Assembly: GCA_038232215.1 (NCBI GenBank)
Contig: JBBSIG010000022.1
Coordinates: 1-18,191, forward strand
Length of the DNA: 18,191 nucleotides
Direction: 5' to 3'
Source of the DNA: JBBSIG01 sp038232215
GTDB lineage: Bacteria > Actinomycetota > Thermoleophilia > Gaiellales > Gaiellaceae
Shown: positions 1-6,506 of the stretch, piece by piece
Layout: every line of letters begins with the position of its first letter
Numbering within the stretch: position 1 is the stretch's first letter
The notes under the pieces: model-generated
Told to the model about the DNA's origin: nothing
Seen by the model: the letters and a program-made list of their open reading frames with translations, nothing else
Database searches by the model: none
Made by a program: the position numbers and the translations under genes

Positions 1-56
1 CCTCGCCGACTCCGACACGTGGCGACCGCGTTTGTCCGGGCAGTAGCCACGGCCGG

Positions 57-94
57 TGCGAGAGCTCCTCGCAGCTCGCGCCGGTGCCGCGAGC
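57..94 (-). terminator. Tandem hairpins after ftsY, possible terminator
   Basis: Two adjacent inverted repeats lie just downstream of the ftsY stop. The first (74-94) has a perfect 7-bp stem, GCTCGCG/CGCGAGC, with a 7-base loop. The second (57-73) has a 5-bp stem, TGCGA/TCGCA, around a GAGCTC centre. Neither is followed by a T-run, so this would be a U-less terminator of the kind proposed for actinobacteria, or merely chance in GC-rich DNA. No gene was recognised in 1-105. Confidence 0.4.
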
Positions 95-105
95 CCTGGT
101 TACTC

Positions 106-1056
106 TCAGCCCGAGACGAGCGCGCGGGCGAAGTCCTGCGGGTCGAACGGCCGCAGGTCGTCGAGCTGCTCCCCCACTCCGATCAGCTTGACCGGGAGAC
201 CGAGCTCGAACGCCACGGCGACTGCGATGCCGCCCTTCGCCGAGCCGTCGAGCTTCGTCAGCGCGACTCCCGTCACCCCGACGGCCTCGCGGAAGAGGCG
301 TGCCTGCTGGAGCCCGTTCTGGCCGGTCGTCGCGTCGAGGACGAGCAGCGTCTCGTGCGGCGCGCCCTCGAGCTTGCCCGCGATCACGCGGCGGACCTTG
401 GCGAGCTCGTCCATGAGATTCGTCTGGGTGTGGAGGCGACCCGCCGTGTCCACGATCACGACGTCGTGGCCCCCCGCGGTCGCGGCGTCGATCGCGTCGT
501 AGGCGACGGCGGCCGGGTCGGCACCGCGAGCCGAGCCCACGAAGTCCGCGCGGGCGCGCCGTGCCCAGATCTCGAGCTGCTCCTCCGCCGCGGCCCGGAA
601 GGTGTCGGCGGCGGCGAGCACGACCGAGCGCCGGTGCTCGCGCAGGCGCTCGGCGAGCTTGCCGATCGTCGTCGTCTTGCCCGTGCCGTTGACGCCGACC
701 ACGAGCAGCACGCTCGGTCGCTCGTGGAGGTTGAGCGTGCTCGGCTCGCCGAGGAGCGCCGTGATCTCCTCCACGAGCGCGGCGTTCAGGTCGATCAGTT
801 CCGAGCGCGCCTCGAGCCTGCGCACGAGCTCGGCCGTCGCGGGAACCCCCACGTCGCCTGCGATCAGCGCCTCCTCGAGCCGCTCCCACGCGGCGTCGTC
901 GCCCGGGTCGAAAGCCGCGACGGCGAGCTGCTCGGTCAGCGCGCGGCGGCTCTTCCCGAGCGAGTCCCGCAGGCGCGCGAACATGCCGGTTCGCTCCCGC
1001 TCCGGCTCTCCCGCGGCGCCGTCCTCGCCCAGGAGCTCGGCCCAGGAGCGACTCAC
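106..1056 (-). CDS. ftsY: FtsY, signal recognition particle receptor GTPase
   Basis: FtsY docks ribosomes carrying SRP-bound nascent membrane proteins at the inner face of the membrane. The 316-aa product has a helical N domain followed by the SRP-type GTPase G domain: P-loop GVNGTGKTT near residues 121-129, DTFRAAAEEQL near 151, DTAGRLHTQ, and TKLDGSAKGG near the C-terminus. The DTFRAAA and DTAGR signatures distinguish SRP GTPases from other P-loop proteins. It lacks the long acidic A domain of E. coli FtsY, as is common in Gram-positives. The GTG start at 1056 has no clear ribosome binding site; Met25 (ATG at 984), opening MFARLRDSL, is an alternative that keeps the conserved amphipathic helix. 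It follows smc after 147 bases, matching the common smc-ftsY order; ffh would be expected nearby but is not in the window. Confidence 0.96.
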   Translation of the reverse strand: MSRSWAELLGEDGAAGEPERERTGMFARLRDSLGKSRRALTEQLAVAAFDPGDDAAWERLEEALIAGDVGVPATAELVRRLEARSELIDLNAALVEEITALLGEPSTLNLHERPSVLLVVGVNGTGKTTTIGKLAERLREHRRSVVLAAADTFRAAAEEQLEIWARRARADFVGSARGADPAAVAYDAIDAATAGGHDVVIVDTAGRLHTQTNLMDELAKVRRVIAGKLEGAPHETLLVLDATTGQNGLQQARLFREAVGVTGVALTKLDGSAKGGIAVAVAFELGLPVKLIGVGEQLDDLRPFDPQDFARALVSG

Positions 1057-1155
1057 GGCGTTCGTCTCGGCGCGTCCACGGGCGCGCGCAACGATAGACG
1101 AGGCGCGCCCGGCCCAGTCGGGCCCGACGCGAGCCCCCGAGCGCCTCCGTGCCGA

Positions 1156-1178
1156 CCAAGTAACAGTCTGTTACTTGG
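1156..1178. repeat. Perfect 23-base inverted repeat between smc and ftsY
   Basis: The half-site CCAAGTAACAG is followed by one central base and its exact complement, CTGTTACTTGG. It is strikingly AT-rich against its surroundings. It lies 26 bases after the smc stop and about 100 bases before ftsY. The form resembles a dimeric repressor operator, such as that of a TetR-family regulator. As RNA it could also fold into a 9-bp stem with a 5-base loop, but no T-run follows on either strand. No regulator gene is nearby. Confidence 0.6.
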
Positions 1179-1203
1179 CGTCTCGGGGCCGGGACGCGAG
1201 CTC

Positions 1204-3918
1204 TCAGGCGGTGGCGAGCGCGGGCTCGTCGCGGGGGAGTCGCCGCGAGACGATCTGACGGACCCCGTCGCCTCCCATCGTGACGCCGTAGAGCACGTCA
1301 GCCGCCTCCATCGTCCGCTTCTGGTGCGTGATGACGATGAACTGGGCCCGGTCGGCGTAGCGGCGCAGGAGCTCGACGAAACGACCGATGTTGGTGTCGT
1401 CGAGGGCTGCTTCCACCTCGTCGAGCAGGTAGAAGGGGCACGGGCGAGCGAGGAAGAGCGAGAAGAGAAAGGCGATGGCCGCAAGAGCCTTCTCGCCGCC
1501 CGAGAGCAGCGAGAGTCGGGCGACCTTCTTGCCTGCGGGGCGCAGCTCGAGCTCGACTCCCGGCGCCTCCCCCTCCTCGGCCGGCTCTGTCGCGAGCAGT
1601 CGCCCCTCGCCGCCGGGAAAGAGCGTGGCAGCGACCTCCTCGAAGTTGCTCCGAACGGCGTCGAACGTCTCGGCGAAGCGTCGCTCGACGGTCGCCGCGA
1701 GCTCGTCGCGCAGCCCCTCGAGCTCTTGGAGGCTGGACTCGAGATCGGCCCGCGGGGCCGCGAGCTCCTCGAGCCGCGCCTTCTCGGCCTCGTACTCCTC
1801 CTGCGCGAGCGGGTTCACCTGCCCGAGCAGCTCGCGCCGCCGCTCGAGCCGCTCGATTCGCTCGACGAGCGCCGCCGGGTCATCACCCTCGCCCGGATCG
1901 GCGCCGGTCTGCTCGAGCCGCCGGCGGGCCTCGAGCGTCTCGGCCTCGACCCGCGCCAGCTCGACTTCCGAGGCGCCCGCTCGCTCGCTCGCGGTCGCAG
2001 CGGCGCCGCGGAGCTCTGCCTCGGCTGCGCCCAGGCGGCGCAGCTCACCGGCGAGCTCCCCGGCGCGGGTGGAGCCCGCGTCGACACGGGCGCGAAGCGG
2101 CGCCTCGAACCGCTCGGCCGCGGCCTCCCCCGCCTGTAGAACGGAGACGACTCGCTCCGCCGTGACGAGCAGGCGCTCGAGCTGCGCCGGATCGGCCCTC
2201 CGGGCGCGGAGCGCCGGCGCGGCACCGGCGAGCTCGGTGGCAGCCTGCCGCGCCACCCGGGCGGCCTGCTCGGCTCTCTCGGCGGCCTCTCCGGCGCGCG
2301 CGGCGAGATCGTCGGCCTCGGCCGCGAGCGAGCGTCTGCGCGCCTCGAGCTCGAGCAGCACGGCCTCCGCGGTCTCGCCGGCGAACCACAGCTCGCCCGC
2401 AGCCGGGTCGTAGGCGTGTCCCGCCCGCGTGACGGCCAGGCCCTCCTCGGCGCGCAGGAGCTCCTCGGGCTCCACGACGGACACCTCGGCGAGGAGAGCG
2501 GCGACCCGCTCGCCGCCCGGCCGGACGCGGACGTGCGCCGCCAGACCGCCGCTCGGCCCACCGCCCTGCGACGGCAGGAGCACTGTGAGGCTTCCGAGGC
2601 CGCCTACCCGCGCGCGCTCGAGCAGCTCGAGGCCCGTTGCCCCCTCGTCGGCCAGGAGCGCCGAGCCGCGGCCGCGGAGCGCGGCGGCCACCGCTCGCTC
2701 GTAGCCGTGCTCGACGTCGAGCAGCGCCAGCGCGAGCCGCTCGCCCTGCTCGGCCAGCGCCCGCGCCGCGGGAGGCAAGCCCTCTCGCTCGGCCAGCGAG
2801 CGCTCGAGTGCCTCCAGGCGCGTCCGGGCGAGCTGGGCGCGATCCGCGAGGGAGTCGCGCTCAGCCGCGGCTTCCCTCGCGGCCCGCGCGCTCGTCGTCG
2901 CCAGGCGCTCGAGCTCCACCGGCGAGGGGCCGCCGGCGACGGCACGCGTCTCCGCGATCTCACCGAGCTCGTCCCGCAGCCTCTCCGCCAGCGCAGCCGC
3001 CGTCTCGCGCCGGAGTGCGAGTCGTTCCCCGGTGCTCCTGAGCCGGTAGAGGGCCGCAGTCGTCGCCTCGCGCCGCCCGGCGGCGTCGGCGAGCTCCTCC
3101 TCCGCGCGCCCGCGCTCCGCGAGCAGCGAGCGCAGTCGCTCGTCGGCGCCCCTGCGAGCAAGCGTGGCCGCCGTCCGCCGCGACTCCGCTTCCGCGCGCC
3201 GCTCGGCGAGAGCCTCCAGCTCCAGCTCGGCCAGGCGCGCCCGCAGCCCGGCCAGCTCGGCGGCGAGCTTCTCGGCCCGCTCGGCCGCGCTCGCCTGCAG
3301 GGCCAGGGGTCGCAGCCGGCTCTTCACCTCCGCCTCCAGGTCGCGCGCGCGCTCCACCTGGACGGCCACGCGCGCGAGCTTGAGCTCGGCGCGGTGGCGT
3401 CGGCGCTTGAACCGCCCCAGCCCGGCCGCTTCCTCGACGAGCGCGCGCCGCTCGTCGGGACGGCTCGCGAGGATCTCCTCGACTCGCCCCTGACCGATGA
3501 TCGAGTGCATGCCGCCGGCGAGCCCCAGGTCGGAGAGCAGCTCTACCAGGTCGATCCGACGCACGCTCGCGCGGTTGACGAGGTATTGCCCCTCGCCCCC
3601 GCGGTGCAGCCGGCGCGCGATCGCGAGCTCGGAGAAGTCGATCGGCCCGTCTCCCGCGCTGTTGTCGAACACGAGCTCGACCTCGCAGTGACTCGCCGGC
3701 CCCCGTCCGGAGGCACCCGAGAAGAGCACGTCGTCCGGCTTCTCCGCGCGCAGCTCGCTGGGGCTGAGGCTCCCGGCCGCCCACACGATCGCGTCCGAGA
3801 CGTTCGACTTGCCGGACCCGTTCGGCCCGACGACGACGGCGACGCCCGGCTCGAGCCTGAGCTCGACCGCCTCGGGGAACGACTTGAAGCCGCGCAGCTT
3901 GATCGCGCTCAGGTGCAA
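1204..3918 (-). CDS. smc: Smc, chromosome condensation ATPase (short-armed)
   Basis: Smc dimerises through a hinge and uses ABC-type ATPase heads to organise and segregate the chromosome, with ScpA and ScpB (not in this window). The 904-aa product shows Walker A GPNGSGKSN at about 31-39, the Q-loop region IIGQGRVEEIL near 140-150, coiled coil at about 155-378, a Gly-rich hinge at about 380-520, returning coiled coil at about 520-735, signature LSGGEKALAA at 805, Walker B FYLLDE at about 825-830, and a D-loop with VEAALDDTN. Usual bacterial Smc length is about 1,150-1,200 aa; the loss falls in the two coiled-coil arms, while heads and hinge look complete. The TTG start at 3918 gives HLSAIKLRGFKSF, matching the family N-terminus, and has a -10-like box 8 bases upstream. 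rnc lies 76 bases upstream. Confidence 0.95.
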   Translation of the reverse strand: MHLSAIKLRGFKSFPEAVELRLEPGVAVVVGPNGSGKSNVSDAIVWAAGSLSPSELRAEKPDDVLFSGASGRGPASHCEVELVFDNSAGDGPIDFSELAIARRLHRGGEGQYLVNRASVRRIDLVELLSDLGLAGGMHSIIGQGRVEEILASRPDERRALVEEAAGLGRFKRRRHRAELKLARVAVQVERARDLEAEVKSRLRPLALQASAAERAEKLAAELAGLRARLAELELEALAERRAEAESRRTAATLARRGADERLRSLLAERGRAEEELADAAGRREATTAALYRLRSTGERLALRRETAAALAERLRDELGEIAETRAVAGGPSPVELERLATTSARAAREAAAERDSLADRAQLARTRLEALERSLAEREGLPPAARALAEQGERLALALLDVEHGYERAVAAALRGRGSALLADEGATGLELLERARVGGLGSLTVLLPSQGGGPSGGLAAHVRVRPGGERVAALLAEVSVVEPEELLRAEEGLAVTRAGHAYDPAAGELWFAGETAEAVLLELEARRRSLAAEADDLAARAGEAAERAEQAARVARQAATELAGAAPALRARRADPAQLERLLVTAERVVSVLQAGEAAAERFEAPLRARVDAGSTRAGELAGELRRLGAAEAELRGAAATASERAGASEVELARVEAETLEARRRLEQTGADPGEGDDPAALVERIERLERRRELLGQVNPLAQEEYEAEKARLEELAAPRADLESSLQELEGLRDELAATVERRFAETFDAVRSNFEEVAATLFPGGEGRLLATEPAEEGEAPGVELELRPAGKKVARLSLLSGGEKALAAIAFLFSLFLARPCPFYLLDEVEAALDDTNIGRFVELLRRYADRAQFIVITHQKRTMEAADVLYGVTMGGDGVRQIVSRRLPRDEPALATA

Positions 3919-3926
3919 GCGGGGAA

Positions 3927-3932
3927 AGTATC
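3927..3932 (-). promoter_or_regulatory. -10-like box (GATACT) before smc
   Basis: GATACT on the minus strand ends 8 bases before the TTG start of smc, which would place transcription start at or next to the start codon. There is no Shine-Dalgarno sequence in the gap, consistent with a leaderless message. The first base departs from the TANNNT pattern seen at other genes here, and no -35 element is evident. Confidence 0.35.
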
Positions 3933-3994
3933 GCCGCCGCTGCGGACGTGACCCTATTGCCCTCGCCCCGCGGGAGCCTGTCGCGCGAGAACGG

Positions 3995-4711
3995 CTACTG
4001 CTGTGCGGCGGGCGCGAGCCCGAGCTTCCGGAGCACCTGCCGCGCGGCCTCCTGCTCGGCGTCCTTCTTCGACGCGCCGGTGCCGCTCCCGAGCTCCTCG
4101 CCGTCGAGCGCCGCGGCGCAGGTGAAGCGGCGGTCGTGCGGCGGCCCGTCCACCTCGAGCACGCTGTAGCTCACGCTCTGACCCCGACGGGCGAGCGCTT
4201 CCTGGAGCTCGGTCTTGTGGTCGACGTGGCTCGTCGAGGCGTACTCGATCCGGGCGGAGAAGGCGGCGACGACCGCACGCTCGATCGGCTCGAAGCCGTG
4301 CTCGAGGAAGAGCGCTGCGAGAGCCGCCTCGAGCAGGGCCGCGAGGACGTTGCGGTTGTCGGAGAGGCGATCGAGCTCGTCGGTGGCCGCGGAGGCGCGC
4401 TCGGCGAGCCGCGCACCCAGGTCGAGCTCGCGCGCGATGACCGCGCAGCTCGCGCGCGAGACGACGTGTGAGCGGATCTTCGCGAGCCGGCCCTCCGAGA
4501 AGTCCGGAAAGCGGTCGTAGAGCTCCCGCGCGACGGCGAGCTCGAGCACGCTGTCACCGAGGAACTCGAGCCGCTCGTACGAGGACGCCCGGTCCGGCGC
4601 CCACGAAGAGTGTGTGAAAACGTGCTCGAGACGCTCCACGGGAAGCGCCTCGATCAGCCGCGCGAGCTCCGCGATCGAGCCGTTGCGCCCGCCCCCCTTC
4701 GCGATGCTCAT
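3995..4711 (-). CDS. rnc: Ribonuclease III, with Ala at one metal-ligand position
   Basis: RNase III cleaves double-stranded RNA in rRNA maturation and mRNA decay. The 238-aa product has the nuclease domain (about 10-155) with the signature ERLEFLGDSVLELAVA, then a dsRNA-binding domain (about 165-233) ending in SGTGASKKDAEQEAARQVL. Residues matching E. coli E38, E41, D45, E65 and E117 are present as E46, E49, D53, E73 and E128. The position matching D114, a Mg-binding residue, is Ala125: the stretch reads NVLAALLEAALAALFLE where E. coli has ILADTVEALIGGVFLD. The codon is GCC, one base from GAC. Activity may therefore be altered, or another residue may compensate. The ATG start has no obvious ribosome binding site and lies 24 bases after acpP, suggesting co-transcription. 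Confidence 0.93.
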   Translation of the reverse strand: MSIAKGGGRNGSIAELARLIEALPVERLEHVFTHSSWAPDRASSYERLEFLGDSVLELAVARELYDRFPDFSEGRLAKIRSHVVSRASCAVIARELDLGARLAERASAATDELDRLSDNRNVLAALLEAALAALFLEHGFEPIERAVVAAFSARIEYASTSHVDHKTELQEALARRGQSVSYSVLEVDGPPHDRRFTCAAALDGEELGSGTGASKKDAEQEAARQVLRKLGLAPAAQQ

Positions 4712-4735
4712 GCGCGAGCGTGCGCCCGCGGCCGA

Positions 4736-4981
4736 CTACTGATGCGAAGAGACGTAGTCGACTGCCTGCCCAACCGTCGTGATCTTCTGCGCGTCCTCGT
4801 CCGAGATCTTGATCCCGAACCGGTCCTCCAGCTCCATGATCAGCTCGACGAGATCGAGCGAGTCGGCGTCGAGATCCTCCTGGAAGGACGCCTCTTCGGA
4901 GATCTCGTTCTCGTCGATCCCGAGCTGCTCGGTCAGGACGTCCTTGACTCGCTCGAACACTTCCTCGCGGGGAGCTGCCAT
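4736..4981 (-). CDS. acpP: Acyl carrier protein
   Basis: ACP carries growing acyl chains on a 4'-phosphopantetheine arm during fatty-acid synthesis and donates acyl groups to PlsX. The 81-aa acidic protein has the hallmark motif DADSLDLVELIM, with Ser41 as the prosthetic-group attachment site, and a typical four-helix layout. The ATG start is preceded by a good ribosome binding site (GAGGTG within 4982-4989), unlike most genes here. A TATTAT -10 box and a strong inverted repeat lie upstream, marking a transcription boundary after plsX. fabD and fabG, usual neighbours between plsX and acpP, are absent. Confidence 0.97.
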   Translation of the reverse strand: MAAPREEVFERVKDVLTEQLGIDENEISEEASFQEDLDADSLDLVELIMELEDRFGIKISDEDAQKITTVGQAVDYVSSHQ

Positions 4982-5017
4982 GTCACCTCACTTGCCGGTT
5001 GGGGTCGAAGCGCGCCG

Positions 5018-5023
5018 ATAATA
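5018..5023 (-). promoter_or_regulatory. Probable acpP promoter -10 box (TATTAT)
   Basis: TATTAT on the minus strand lies 36 bases upstream of the acpP ATG, giving a predicted leader of about 30 bases that contains the GAGGTG ribosome binding site. This AT-rich patch stands out in the GC-rich DNA. No good -35 hexamer is seen at 16-18 bases; that position falls in the G/C-rich repeat region. Confidence 0.55.
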
Positions 5024-5040
5024 CAAGCATGGGGGAATAG

Positions 5041-5067
5041 CGCGGGGGAACCCGTGGTTCCCCCGCG
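5041..5067. repeat. 12-bp inverted repeat upstream of the acpP promoter
   Basis: The arm CGCGGGGGAACC is followed by a 3-base spacer and its exact complement. It sits just upstream of the acpP -10 box and 86 bases after the plsX stop. A second copy of the core GGGGGAA lies at 5031-5037. It could be an operator, a U-less terminator, or both. The 10-mer CGGGGGAACC also occurs in the inverted repeat before rpmB. Confidence 0.6.
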
Positions 5068-5115
5068 GGCCCTCTCCTTCTTCGCTGCGCACGTTCCACC
5101 GGCGCTTGGGCTCCC

Positions 5116-5132
5116 GCCGGGCAGAGCCCGGC
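5116..5132 (-). terminator. Hairpin after plsX, possible terminator
   Basis: A perfect 7-bp stem, GCCGGGC/GCCCGGC, with a 3-base loop begins about 20 bases after the plsX stop. It is very stable but lacks a T-run. Together with the acpP promoter further on, it suggests partial separation of plsX and acpP transcripts. Confidence 0.45.
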
Positions 5133-5152
5133 TTCGCCCGCGGGGCGGTTGC

Positions 5153-6178
5153 TCACGACGTGCTCGAGTACGTCGATTGGTGACTACCCGCGCGGCCTCC
5201 CGTCGTCGCATCGGCCTGCGCTCCCGTTAGCCGCTCGGACAGGCGTCCGACTACGTCGTGCTCGACTCCCCTCGCGGCCAGGCGGATCGCGTTCGCGATC
5301 GCCGTGCTCGACGAGTTGCCGTGGGCGACCACGACGAGGCCGCGGAGTCCGAGCAGGTACGCCCCGCCGTACGTGTCGGGGTCGAGCTGGCGCCGCAGCC
5401 GCTCGGTCGCGGGTCGGATCAGGAGGCCGCCGAGCTTCCCGCGCGTGCTCGCCACGATCTCCTCGCGCAGCGCGCCGAGCAGCGTGCCGATCGTCCCCTC
5501 GAGGAGCTTCAGGCACACGTTGCCGGTGAAGCCGTCGCAGACGACGACGTCGGCCGCCCCCGCGAGCAGCTCCCGGCTCTCCACGTTGCCGCCGAACCGG
5601 AGCTCGCTCGCGGCGAGGAGCGCGTGGGCCTCGAGCGTCAGCGCGTTGCCCTTCTCCGGCTCCTCGCCGATCGAGAGGAGACGCACCTCCGGCGAGCGCA
5701 CGTCGAGGAGCTCCTCCGCGAAGACGGAGCCCATGTAGCCGAACTGGAGCAGGTGCTCCGGCCGAGCGTCCGCGTTCGCACCCGCGTCGAGGAGAACGCA
5801 CGGTCCACGGCGAGCCGGGATCGGCACGGCGATCGCAGGTCGCGAGACGCCGGGGAGGCGGCGCAGCTCCAGAAACGACGCCGCGAGCATCGCGCCCGTA
5901 TTGCCGGCCGACACGACGACCTGCGCTTCCCCCGTGCCCACGGCGCGGCAGGCGAGCACGAGCGAGCTCTCGGGCTTCAAACGCACCGCCTCGGCCGGCT
6001 TGTCGTCCATCGTGATGACGTCGGGCGCCTCGACGAGCTCGAGACCGCCCGTCTCGAGGCCCCGCGGGCCGAAGACGACCGGCTCGACGCTTTCCGAGGC
6101 AGCCGCCAGGGCGCCCGCGACGACGTCCGCCGGCCCGCGGTCACCGCCCATCGCGTCCACCGCGACGCGAACGGTCAA
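5153..6178 (-). CDS. plsX: PlsX, phosphate acyltransferase
   Basis: PlsX converts acyl-ACP and phosphate to acyl-phosphate, which PlsY uses to acylate glycerol 3-phosphate at the start of phospholipid synthesis. The 341-aa product opens TVRVAVDAMGGDRGPADVV, the family's N-terminal signature, and carries SAGNTGAMLA, LLDAGANAD, GNALTLEAHALL, CDGFTGNVCLK and a late AHGNSSSTAIANAI motif; length is normal. The TTG at 6178 gives the expected N-terminus; a GTG five codons on would shorten it to VDAMGGD and is less likely. Its neighbours rpmF and yceD upstream and acpP downstream are typical. A 121-base leader separates it from rpmF and holds a possible short ORF. Confidence 0.96.
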   Translation of the reverse strand: MTVRVAVDAMGGDRGPADVVAGALAAASESVEPVVFGPRGLETGGLELVEAPDVITMDDKPAEAVRLKPESSLVLACRAVGTGEAQVVVSAGNTGAMLAASFLELRRLPGVSRPAIAVPIPARRGPCVLLDAGANADARPEHLLQFGYMGSVFAEELLDVRSPEVRLLSIGEEPEKGNALTLEAHALLAASELRFGGNVESRELLAGAADVVVCDGFTGNVCLKLLEGTIGTLLGALREEIVASTRGKLGGLLIRPATERLRRQLDPDTYGGAYLLGLRGLVVVAHGNSSSTAIANAIRLAARGVEHDVVGRLSERLTGAQADATTGGRAGSHQSTYSSTS

Positions 6179-6179
6179 G

Positions 6180-6257
6180 CTAGGAGCTCATCTCTGCGAC
6201 CCCACCGGGTGCGCCGCGCGCTGCAGAGGGAGACACGAGCGCGCCGGAGCACTTCAT
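6180..6257 (-). CDS. Possible 25-aa upstream ORF in the plsX leader
   Basis: An ATG at 6257 opens a 25-codon frame, starting MKCSGALVSPSAARG, that ends in TAG one base before the plsX TTG start. A TAGCCT box lies 6 bases before the ATG, the same geometry as at rpmB and yceD, so transcription may begin at this ATG. Such a leader ORF could couple ribosomes to plsX, which has only a weak TTG start. No homology is recognised, and it may be chance. Within it, CTCTGC (6192-6197) and GCAGAG (6223-6228) can pair around a 25-base loop. Confidence 0.3.
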   Translation of the reverse strand: MKCSGALVSPSAARGAPGGVAEMSS

Positions 6258-6263
6258 GCCGAG

Positions 6264-6269
6264 AGGCTA
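6264..6269 (-). promoter_or_regulatory. -10-like box (TAGCCT) in the plsX leader
   Basis: TAGCCT ends 6 bases before the ATG of the putative leader ORF and about 85 bases before plsX. The same hexamer lies 7 bases before the ribE start. It could drive plsX separately from rpmF. There is no clear -35 element. Confidence 0.35.
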
Positions 6270-6299
6270 CGGGTTCGCGGTCGTCTTTTCGGACAGACC

Positions 6300-6488
6300 C
6301 TACGGAGCGGGCATGCGGAGCGGCTCCACCTCGCGGCCCCGATAGGTCTTGCAGGTGGGGCAGACGCGGTGCGGCAGCTTCGGCTGGTGGCAGACGGGGC
6401 ACTCGTTCACGCGCGGTGCCTCGATCCCGTGCTGGGCGCGGCGCTTGTCTCGGCGTGCCTTCGAGGTCTTCTTCTTGGGGACTGCCAT
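6300..6488 (-). CDS. rpmF: 50S ribosomal protein L32
   Basis: L32 is a small zinc-ribbon protein of the large ribosomal subunit. The 62-aa product begins MAVPKKKTSKARRDKRRA, the typical basic start, and has the zinc ligands C30, C33, C43 and C46 (CPVC and CPTC). It is therefore the zinc-binding form rather than the cysteine-free paralogue. It follows yceD after 15 bases; the yceD-rpmF-plsX order is widely conserved. Confidence 0.97.
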   Translation of the reverse strand: MAVPKKKTSKARRDKRRAQHGIEAPRVNECPVCHQPKLPHRVCPTCKTYRGREVEPLRMPAP

Positions 6489-6500
6489 CGGCGGCTGCGC

Positions 6501-6506
6501 AGTCTA
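6501..6506 (-). promoter_or_regulatory. -10-like box (TAGACT) before rpmF, overlapping the yceD stop
   Basis: The first three bases of TAGACT are the TAG stop codon of yceD; the box ends 12 bases before the rpmF ATG. The seven-base string TAGACTG also precedes rpmB and the SepIVA-like gene. It predicts an rpmF transcript with a leader of only about 5 bases. Confidence 0.45.

Noticed and set aside
1..30. Minus-strand edge sequence (CGTGTCGGAGTCGGCGAGG) vaguely like the 5' part of a class II tRNA
   Set aside because: The window ends before an anticodon or T arm could be seen, and the acceptor and D-stem pairing cannot be checked.
1053..1079. Eight-codon GTG frame ending in GTGA over the ftsY start, below a TATCGT
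   Set aside because: Too short and the promoter match is weak with an 11-base gap; it could be a leader ORF but nothing beyond chance supports it.
19..2139. Very long open frame on the plus strand opposite ftsY and smc
   Set aside because: The translation is a low-complexity Arg/Glu/Leu mirror of the minus-strand genes with no recognisable domain; high GC third positions create such shadows. The same holds for the plus-strand frames at 5258-7066, 8714-9973 and 11257-13284.
4982..5152. fabD/fabG or another gene between plsX and acpP
   Set aside because: The 171-base gap has hairpins and a promoter-like box but no supported reading frame.
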